Origin: Clostridia bacterium
GTDB lineage: Bacteria > Bacillota > DTU025
DNA length: 47,400 bases
Direction: 5' to 3'
Assembly (NCBI GenBank): GCA_034926675.1
Contig: JAYFQW010000037.1
Coordinates: forward strand, 1 to 47,400
Shown: positions 42,166 through 47,400 of the stretch, piece after piece
Layout of the letters: each line of letters opens with the position of its first letter
Numbering within the stretch: the stretch's first letter is position 1
Notes under the pieces: generated by a model
What the model was told of the DNA's origin: nothing
What the model saw: the letters and a program-made list of their open reading frames with translations, nothing else
Database searches by the model: none
Position numbers and translations under genes: made by a program

Positions 42166-43686
42166 GTGAGTACGACTTCTGCATCCAGGCGTGTGAAGTC
42201 ATTCGGGCCAATCGGCTGGTACACAGGCAAGATGATGCTGCTTCTGGCAGGAGTGATGGCGGTTCCACTAGTGACATCTGTCATCGCTGTGGAACTTCCG
42301 ACGGTGCTTGATTTCGTATCCGGCATAGGGGCGTCGGCCTCGCTGGGGTTCTTCCTCATGATTGTGTTCCGCGGCCACGACGGGGATCTTTCCTGGTCGC
42401 AGGGGATGGTGGTCGTTGCGCTAAGCTGGCTCGCCGGCGCCGTCTTGGCTGCGTTTCCCTACTACCTGAGCGGACACTGGAGCTCTTATCTTGACGCCAT
42501 GTTCGATGTGATGAGCGGGCTCACTACAACAGGCATCGTGCTCATTCAGGACCTCGACCATGTGTCAATCGGCCTCAACATGTGGAGGCATCTCCTCACG
42601 TGGATAGGCGGGCAGGGCATCGTAGTCCTCGCCCTGAGCTTCCTTTTCCGCAGCATGCCTGGGGCGTTCAAGCTGTACGTGGGAGAAGGCAAGGATGTAC
42701 GGCTGCAGCCGAACGTAATCAGCACTGCCAGAGCGATTTGGATGATCAGCATCATCTACCTTGTGATCGGCACTGCGGCCCAGGGCATCGTCGGCATCGT
42801 GATAGGGCAGCCTCCAGTCACTGCCTTTCTCCACGGTATGTGGGTGTTCATGGCGGCCTGGTCCACCGGGGGTTTCACCCCGATGAGCCAGAACATCATC
42901 TACTACCACAGCCTGCTATATGAGATTGTCACGATAGTGTTCTTTCTCATTGGCTCGCTCAACTTCAACCTGCACTGGGCGGTGATGACTGGGAACCGCA
43001 AGGAATTGTACAGAAACCTCGAGACAGCAACCTTCGCTGTGACCTCGACTGTGCTCGGGGCGCTCGCAGCCTTCGAACTGGGGAAGCAAGGCGTGTATCC
43101 AGACGCCGTATCGCTATTCAGGCGAGGATACTACATAATCCTATCTGCCCACACCACTACGGGCTTCGCGAGTGTGTACGCGCGCCAGATCGTGCTGGAA
43201 TGGGGGCCGCTTGCGCTGTTCGCGGCCAGTTTGGCTATGCTGTTCGGAGGGTCGGCATCGTCTACCGCCGGCGGTTTCAAGGCTATGCGGATAGGCATAG
43301 CCTTCAAGGCCGTAGCGCAGGACGTGACCAAGCTGATACTCCCGGAGTCGGCTGTTGTGGTGTCGAAGATACACATGGGGCAGGACATAGTCCTTGAAGA
43401 CAAACATGTGAGACCGGCGCTGGAGATCATCTTCCTCTATGTCCTGTCGTGGTTTATCCTTGTAGCAGCGACTGTGCTTGCTGGGTATGGCCTCCCAGGG
43501 GCTGTTTTCGAGTCCGCTTCCGTGATCGGAAATGTGGGGTTGTCATGCGGGATCAGCACTCCGGCCATGCCCGCGTTTCTGAAGGTGCTCTACATTCTCG
43601 GCATGTGGGTTGGAAGACTCGAGTTCATGGCAGTGTTCGTGTTTGTCGGAAGGATCGCTAGGATAGTGGGGGGAGCGAGGGCATGA
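42166..43686 (+). CDS. trkH: K+ uptake channel subunit TrkH/KtrB
   Basis: A 506-residue membrane protein with the four-repeat MPM fold of Trk/Ktr/HKT transporters. The four selectivity-filter loops are visible: TTTGIVL near residue 123, WSTGGFTP near 232, HTTTGFASV near 328 and GNVGLSCG near 453. GGSASSTAGGFK near 361 is the intramembrane loop that gates the pore. It imports K+ (or Na+-coupled K+) across the inner membrane under TrkA control. The start is GTG 42166 with AGGGGG upstream. Its stop overlaps the next ATG. Confidence 0.92.
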   Translation: MSTTSASRRVKSFGPIGWYTGKMMLLLAGVMAVPLVTSVIAVELPTVLDFVSGIGASASLGFFLMIVFRGHDGDLSWSQGMVVVALSWLAGAVLAAFPYYLSGHWSSYLDAMFDVMSGLTTTGIVLIQDLDHVSIGLNMWRHLLTWIGGQGIVVLALSFLFRSMPGAFKLYVGEGKDVRLQPNVISTARAIWMISIIYLVIGTAAQGIVGIVIGQPPVTAFLHGMWVFMAAWSTGGFTPMSQNIIYYHSLLYEIVTIVFFLIGSLNFNLHWAVMTGNRKELYRNLETATFAVTSTVLGALAAFELGKQGVYPDAVSLFRRGYYIILSAHTTTGFASVYARQIVLEWGPLALFAASLAMLFGGSASSTAGGFKAMRIGIAFKAVAQDVTKLILPESAVVVSKIHMGQDIVLEDKHVRPALEIIFLYVLSWFILVAATVLAGYGLPGAVFESASVIGNVGLSCGISTPAMPAFLKVLYILGMWVGRLEFMAVFVFVGRIARIVGGARA

Positions 43687-44252
43687 GCCGGATGCACACG
43701 GGGTCGTATGATCCCCTGAGTCGAGCGGCATTCATATGCATCTTGATTATTGCATCCCTCGCGTTGATGGCGTTGGCGGGCGGGGGAGAGTGCGGGGCCG
43801 AGGCCGGATCTGCGAAGCGGGTCAGGGTGCTAGACCTCATCGAGCACGCGAAGGAACTGGACGGCGCCATTGTGGAAATCCAGGGCGAACTGGTCGGAGA
43901 CATGATGCTCAGGGGAGAGACAGCTTGGATCAACGTGAGCGACGATGGAGTCGTATGCGGGGTATGGGGGCCCGCTCTGCTTTTCGGCGAGGTGAACCGC
44001 TCCGGCGGCTGCTACAAGCGTACAGGCGACGTGGTGCGCGTTATGGGAGTGTTCCGGCGCGCAGACCCTGAGCAGGGCGGGGAGCTGGCGGTAAAGGCTC
44101 AGGATATCCAGGTGGCATCCCCGGCGGCGCCGGCGGCCAAACCTGTCGATGCAGTACGGATACGGGGCGCAGCCATGTGGGCTGGGGCTGCGATAGCCCT
44201 GGGCCTAGTCTTCGTATCCACTCGAAGAAAACCCGTTCAGAACGGAGAATAG
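43683..44252 (+). CDS. Membrane protein with an OB-fold domain
   Basis: A 189-residue protein. A first hydrophobic segment at about 14-32 is a signal anchor, and a second at about 161-180 ends in STRRKP, a typical stop-transfer signal. Between them, residues 45-140 read as an OB-fold of the tRNA_anti/NfeD-like type (VLDLIEHAKELDGAIVEIQG, GETAWINVSDDG, KRTGDVVRVMGVFRR, LAVKAQDIQV). The domain would sit outside the inner membrane. ATGA overlap with trkH implies coupled translation. Function is unknown; a role in the Trk complex is suggested only by position. Confidence 0.6.
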   Translation: MSRMHTGSYDPLSRAAFICILIIASLALMALAGGGECGAEAGSAKRVRVLDLIEHAKELDGAIVEIQGELVGDMMLRGETAWINVSDDGVVCGVWGPALLFGEVNRSGGCYKRTGDVVRVMGVFRRADPEQGGELAVKAQDIQVASPAAPAAKPVDAVRIRGAAMWAGAAIALGLVFVSTRRKPVQNGE

Positions 44253-44267
44253 GCGGTCGAGCAACGA

Positions 44268-45092
44268 ATGGAGTACCCGATTGATTACCACATGCACCTA
44301 GAACGTGCCGGGATCACCCGCGGCAACGCGATGCGTTTCATTGAGAGAGCCATGGAGGTTGGTATTTCCGAGGTGGCCTTCACGGAGCACTCCCACAACT
44401 TCGTTGAGACTGCGGGGCTTCTCAGGCAGCCAGGCTTCGTCTCTCGGCATGGCCACAGATTCTCAGCCGACGACTATGTCGATCTGGCATTGGGCCTGAA
44501 GCGCGAAGGGCTTCCGGTTAGGCTGGGCATTGAGTTCGATTACATCGAGGAGAGCTCAGATGCAATAGCGGAGTTCCTCAAGAGGCATCCCTGGGACGTG
44601 GTTCTCGGGTCAGTGCACTGGCTCGGTGATTGGGGTTTCGACATATCCCCGGAGAGCTGGAACGGAAGACAGGTGGAAGATGCCTACAGGCGCTACTTCA
44701 CGATAGCGACGCGCGCGGTGGGAAGCGGGATCTTCGATGTATTGGGCCACCCAGACGTTATCAAGGTGTTTGGAGCAAGGCCTGGGCCGGATTTCGAGCC
44801 TGAGCTGCTTCACCTGTACGATGACCTGATCTCCGCCGCTGCTCGGACAGGCACGTGCCTTGAGCTGTCCAGCGCGGGGCTGCGAAGGCCGGTCGGCGAG
44901 GCATACCCAGATGCGAGGCTTCTGGCTCGGGCGAAGGCAGGCGGGGTCGGCATCACCCTGGCCTCCGATGCTCACGAGCCGGATGATGTGGGGTCGCGTT
45001 TTGCCGAGATCGTGGCGATAGCGCGCGATTCCGGATATTCGGAAGTCACAGGTTTCCAAGGGCGGCGCCGCAGGGCGGTGGCGCTTTCGTAG
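44268..45092 (+). CDS. PHP-family phosphatase, histidinol-phosphatase type
   Basis: A 274-residue metal-dependent phosphoesterase. The PHP motifs are all present: DYHMHLE near 6-12, FTEHSHN near 38-44, GIEFDY near 86-91, LGSVHWLGDW near 111-120, LGHPDVIK near 162-169 and ASDAHEPDD near 241-249. Length and WNG/YF segments match HisK-type histidinol-phosphatases, which make histidinol from its phosphate. No other histidine genes are nearby, so another sugar- or nucleotide-phosphate substrate is possible. It is the last gene of the operon starting at 38303 and is followed by a clear hairpin. Confidence 0.82.
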   Translation: MEYPIDYHMHLERAGITRGNAMRFIERAMEVGISEVAFTEHSHNFVETAGLLRQPGFVSRHGHRFSADDYVDLALGLKREGLPVRLGIEFDYIEESSDAIAEFLKRHPWDVVLGSVHWLGDWGFDISPESWNGRQVEDAYRRYFTIATRAVGSGIFDVLGHPDVIKVFGARPGPDFEPELLHLYDDLISAAARTGTCLELSSAGLRRPVGEAYPDARLLARAKAGGVGITLASDAHEPDDVGSRFAEIVAIARDSGYSEVTGFQGRRRRAVALS

Positions 45093-45097
45093 AGAGT

Positions 45098-45119
45098 GGG
45101 GCGGACGTGTGTCCGCCCC
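45098..45119. terminator. Two-way terminator after the PHP gene
   Basis: GGGGCGGAC-GTGT-GTCCGCCCC, a perfect 9-bp stem followed by TTCTC. It stands between the convergent PHP gene and the LysM gene and can serve both. Confidence 0.65.
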
Positions 45120-45172
45120 TTCTCAGCCGCCTGCCGAGTTTCTGCAGGTCTTTGTGGGATCGATTGCGGTCG

Positions 45173-45892
45173 CTAGCGGCAGTCCCTCATGAATGCTCCA
45201 AGGACTGGGCCTGGGAAGACATCCACCGCTCCGGCTGTGAAGAGGGTTGCAGGGAATGCCTGTGTTGCGGCGCCTACCCATACTCCGGGCAGTCCGGCTA
45301 CTGGCGCGAGAGGCACGCTCACGGCGCCGCCGGGCCAACTGAACACGGCGCGGTATGGCTCTGATGTTGAAAGCTGCGGCAGGTTCACGCTCGATACGAG
45401 CACCTGGGTGTTGCCAAACTGGTCGGTTCTGAGCCACAGTGCTCCACCGGCATTCGGCGCATACGTTGGCACACGCGGGCTCAGCGCCAACACGCAGACC
45501 CGGGTGATCGGCGGAGGCGGAATCACTACAGTAGGCACGCATATCCGCTGCCCCACGTAGAGCCTGTTGGGGTCGACCCCTGGGTTCGCCCTGATGAGGG
45601 CGTCGACTGTAGTGCCGTATCTCCTGGCGATCAGGTAGTAGGTGTCGCCGGGCTGCACCACGTAAATGAACCCAGGGCATGGCGCTGGGCCAGGGATAGG
45701 GATGCAGATCGTCTGCCCGATCATCAAGTTGAGCGGGTCTATCCCTGGATTCGCAGCCATGAGCGCATTGACCGTGGTTCCGAAGCGCTGGGCGATGGTG
45801 TATAGGGTATCGCCCGCCCTAACCACGTATAGAGTCCCCCCGGGGCAGGTGGGGAACTGCGCTGCGTAGAACTCGTCATAGACCATTGACAT
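45173..45892 (-). CDS. Double-LysM protein, spore-surface type
   Basis: A 239-residue protein without a signal peptide. Two LysM domains stand near residues 19-64 (YVVRAGDTLYTIAQRFGTT to IGQTICIP) and 77-122 (YVVQPGDTYYLIARRYGTT to VGQRICVP). Each has the ANPGID/ANPGVD turn and terminal Cys typical of SafA/spore-coat LysM proteins of Bacillota. The remaining 110 residues form a beta-rich domain with a few cysteines that I do not recognise. LysM binds peptidoglycan or cortex. ATG 45892 has GGGAGTG eight bases before it; the frame extends to 46225 without similarity. The gene is divergent from the YD-like gene at 46019. Confidence 0.8.
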   Translation of the reverse strand: MSMVYDEFYAAQFPTCPGGTLYVVRAGDTLYTIAQRFGTTVNALMAANPGIDPLNLMIGQTICIPIPGPAPCPGFIYVVQPGDTYYLIARRYGTTVDALIRANPGVDPNRLYVGQRICVPTVVIPPPPITRVCVLALSPRVPTYAPNAGGALWLRTDQFGNTQVLVSSVNLPQLSTSEPYRAVFSWPGGAVSVPLAPVAGLPGVWVGAATQAFPATLFTAGAVDVFPGPVLGAFMRDCR

Positions 45893-46018
45893 GCTTCCAT
45901 CACTCCCGTGTTGGTCTGGTACAGGGTATGCGGCAGTGCGACCGTCGTCATTGTGCTCAAAGTCCTGATGGACGGAAGTCCCGGTGTTGCGGAAACGCGG
46001 TCGTGGAGGTGAGGATAG

Positions 46019-46885
46019 ATGAGAATGACAGTATCGGTCGCAGTCTGCGCCTTTCTGGTGCTGGTGATGGCGGCAGCGGCCTTTGGAGCTGGCGAGCCGG
46101 CGGTGACCGGTTGCCATCCTGATGCGGCGGCGCGTTCCAGCCCGCGTGCGCTTCCGGTTGCAGAGGCGCGGGCGGAGATGCTTCCATTCAATGTTTGGGT
46201 TGTTGCCTACGAATCGTGCGTCCACGATTCAGAGCGAGCCGCGGATTTCGGAGTTGAGCCCTTCTCCAGGTTCGTCATGGCAACCTACACGTACGACAGG
46301 CTCGGGTATCTCATTGACGAGACCATCCATGGCATTCGCGGCGTGCCGGCATCGCAGTGCGTCTACCGCCGCGGGGCAGACGGCGAGATTCTAGAGGTGC
46401 GGCATCTGGCCGACGATGGCAGCCTGACCGGCACGGAGACAGCCGAGTACTCTTGCACGGACGGCGGGGCAATTGTGCTCAAGCGCACTCTGAAGGACCC
46501 TGCGGGCAAGGCCATGGAATGGACCATCATAAGCCACGACGGTGATGGACGCGAGGTCTCGCGCGAGCTTTACGCGGGAGACGGCGCTCTCCTTCGTACA
46601 TACTTGACTGCCTACGACGGACGCGGGAAGCGCGAGTCGGTCAGTGAGTATGATGCGGATGGGGTCCTGTGCTCTGAGACGGTTTGGCAGTATGATCTAC
46701 TCAGAGGCACGCTGCTGATGGAGGTGACCGTTGGTCCGGCAGGCACATTCATGGCATCGTACGAGCCTGATTACAGTGGAGGCTGGAGTGTGCGGAAGGT
46801 GTTTCGGGCGAAGCCAGATGGCAGCTCGGGGCTAACCTGGGAACCGTATGAAACGGTGTACAGAACAGTTGATGGCTACGGCTGA
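46019..46885 (+). CDS. Secreted YD-repeat-like protein, paralogue 2
   Basis: A 288-residue exported protein. The signal peptide is residues 1-23 (MRMTVSVAVCAFLVLVMAAA, ending AFGA). The mature part has YD/RHS-like repeats: YTYDRLGYLIDETIH, HDGDGREVSRELY, YDGRGKRESVSEY and WQYDLLRGTLLMEV. The C-terminal 120 residues align with the product at 12122 without gaps of note, including GPAGTF and the closing EPYETVYRTVDGYG against EPNEIIYRSITTHG. GGAGGTGAG precedes ATG 46019. It is divergent from the LysM gene. Function unknown; a surface or spore-associated role is only a guess from the neighbour. Confidence 0.7.
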   Translation: MRMTVSVAVCAFLVLVMAAAAFGAGEPAVTGCHPDAAARSSPRALPVAEARAEMLPFNVWVVAYESCVHDSERAADFGVEPFSRFVMATYTYDRLGYLIDETIHGIRGVPASQCVYRRGADGEILEVRHLADDGSLTGTETAEYSCTDGGAIVLKRTLKDPAGKAMEWTIISHDGDGREVSRELYAGDGALLRTYLTAYDGRGKRESVSEYDADGVLCSETVWQYDLLRGTLLMEVTVGPAGTFMASYEPDYSGGWSVRKVFRAKPDGSSGLTWEPYETVYRTVDGYG

Positions 46886-47274
46886 GGCGACTAGCGATGG
46901 CCCCTAGTTTGGGGGAGAGGACGACGGCTATTCGGCTATTCAGCGATTCAGCGATTCAGCGATTCAGCGGGTCAGCAATTCGGCGATTCAGCGGGTCACG
47001 CAAAGGGCTGCGGCGACCTGTTGCCCATCTTGAGCACCGCAGCTCCGAGTACCTTACTGCAGTTGGCGTGCAGCACTGCACACGCATCTGGCCTGGCGGC
47101 CTGGCAGCAACGCCCGCGGGGATAACGACGAAGCGAGCCCCACGACGGTCGCAAACCTGAGCGCTCCCCGGAAGTCCGAGGCGGCCCGAGCGCGTTTCCG
47201 TAAGGTTCCCGGTGAAGGTGGGCGGATCTGACCCGGGCTATCCGTCGAAGTGGTCGAAACCCCTTTAGCCCCGT
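46886..47274. other. Gene-free tract before the transposase
   Basis: No supported gene. It holds the period-8 repeat listed separately and then about 270 bases of GC-rich sequence. A 75-codon minus-strand frame here lacks an RBS and known similarity. Confidence 0.4.
46930..47001. repeat. Tandem repeat, unit ATTCAGCG, period 8
   Basis: About nine units. Five are exact ATTCAGCG (46938, 46946, 46954, 46962 and 46986), with variants ATTCGGCT, GGTCAGCA, ATTCGGCG and GGTCACGC. It is noncoding, 45 bases after a stop codon. Replication slippage is the likely origin. Confidence 0.8.
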
Positions 47275-47316
47275 AACTCAATTGGAGAAATCCTGATCAT
47301 TTGATACGATTGAGTT
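47275..47316 (+). promoter_or_regulatory. Inverted repeat and promoter before the transposase
   Basis: AACTCAAT (47275-47282) and ATTGAGTT (47309-47316) form an 8-bp dyad. Inside it TTGGAG (47282-47287), 17 bases and TACGAT (47305-47310) could be a promoter for the gene at 47331. The dyad could also be an operator or lie near the end of an insertion sequence. Confidence 0.4.
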
Positions 47317-47330
47317 GGGGGTGCTTGATA

Positions 47331-47400
47331 GTGCAGGACAGACACGACGCGGTCTTCAGAAAACAGATTGTGGACGAGTGCGAAGAGGTAGGCAACATCT
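47331..47400 (+). CDS. Transposase N-terminus (IS3/OrfA-like), cut by the window end
   Basis: Only 23 codons are visible, starting at GTG 47331 with GGGGGTG eight bases upstream. The reading FRKQIVDECEEVGNI fits the opening of IS3-type OrfA helix-turn-helix transposases, which read like F+xxIVxExxExGNxxxVAR. The gene runs off the window, so family and integrity cannot be judged. If right, an insertion sequence starts near 47,250-47,330. Confidence 0.45.
   Translation, partial: MQDRHDAVFRKQIVDECEEVGNI

Noticed and set aside
46930-47001. Possible CRISPR array
   Set aside because: Period is 8 bases with no spacers; it is a simple tandem repeat.
47054-47281. 75-codon minus-strand frame
   Set aside because: No RBS, low-complexity composition and no family similarity.
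1-47400. rRNA and tRNA genes
   Set aside because: No tRNA-like cloverleaf or conserved rRNA segment was noticed in the intergenic regions.

Overview
The window reads as a GC-rich bacterial chromosome, most likely from a deep-branching Bacillota (Firmicutes) lineage. Three things point that way: strong AGGAGG-type ribosome binding sites with frequent GTG starts, TTAACA-N5-TTAACA boxes of the Bacillus PhoP type in front of phosphate genes, and a LysM protein of the kind found on spore surfaces. Against a simple Gram-positive picture, a PorV/UPF0164-like outer-membrane barrel ending in Phe sits beside a 3061-residue secreted subtilisin with a FlgD/type-IX-like C-terminal domain, so the host may have an outer membrane. 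I cannot name the species.

Layout. 1-900: two divergent XRE repressors around a promoter with a built-in palindromic operator. 1108-3917: a secreted alpha/beta hydrolase, a regulatory stretch with 14-bp phased TTAA repeats, then a DUF3307-like membrane protein and SatD. 3921-10909: a phosphate regulon in two convergent halves, pstS-pstC-pstA on the plus strand and phoP-phoR plus pstB-phoU on the minus strand, with candidate PhoP boxes before pstS and pstB. 11098-12970: a cysteine-rich protein and a secreted YD-repeat-like protein. 13081-16456: an unusual transport-like operon (DUF6305-like exported protein, TRAP-type large permease, 50-residue membrane protein not visible as a long ORF, membrane-anchored aspartoacylase-like metalloenzyme). 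16597-21833: three tandem secreted C69 dipeptidases. 22016-32187: the outer-membrane protein and the giant multidomain subtilisin. 32418-34492: pyruvate kinase and a coiled-coil zinc-ribbon protein. 34793-38108: a glycyl radical enzyme pair that matches trans-4-hydroxy-L-proline dehydratase and its activase. 38154-45119: one operon from a clear promoter to a clear hairpin, carrying a sensor kinase, a response regulator with TPR-like repeats, two TrkA subunits, a 39-residue membrane protein, TrkH, an OB-fold membrane protein and a PHP phosphatase. 45173-46885: a LysM protein and a second YD-like paralogue. 46886-47400: a period-8 repeat tract and the start of a transposase.

How it fits together (inference). 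The giant protease, the three exported dipeptidases, the aspartoacylase-like enzyme with its permease, and hydroxyproline dehydratase together suggest a fermentative scavenger of proteins and peptides, possibly collagen-type. Phosphate uptake appears to be PhoPR-controlled, and K+ uptake is co-transcribed with its own two-component pair. No rRNA, tRNA or CRISPR array was seen.
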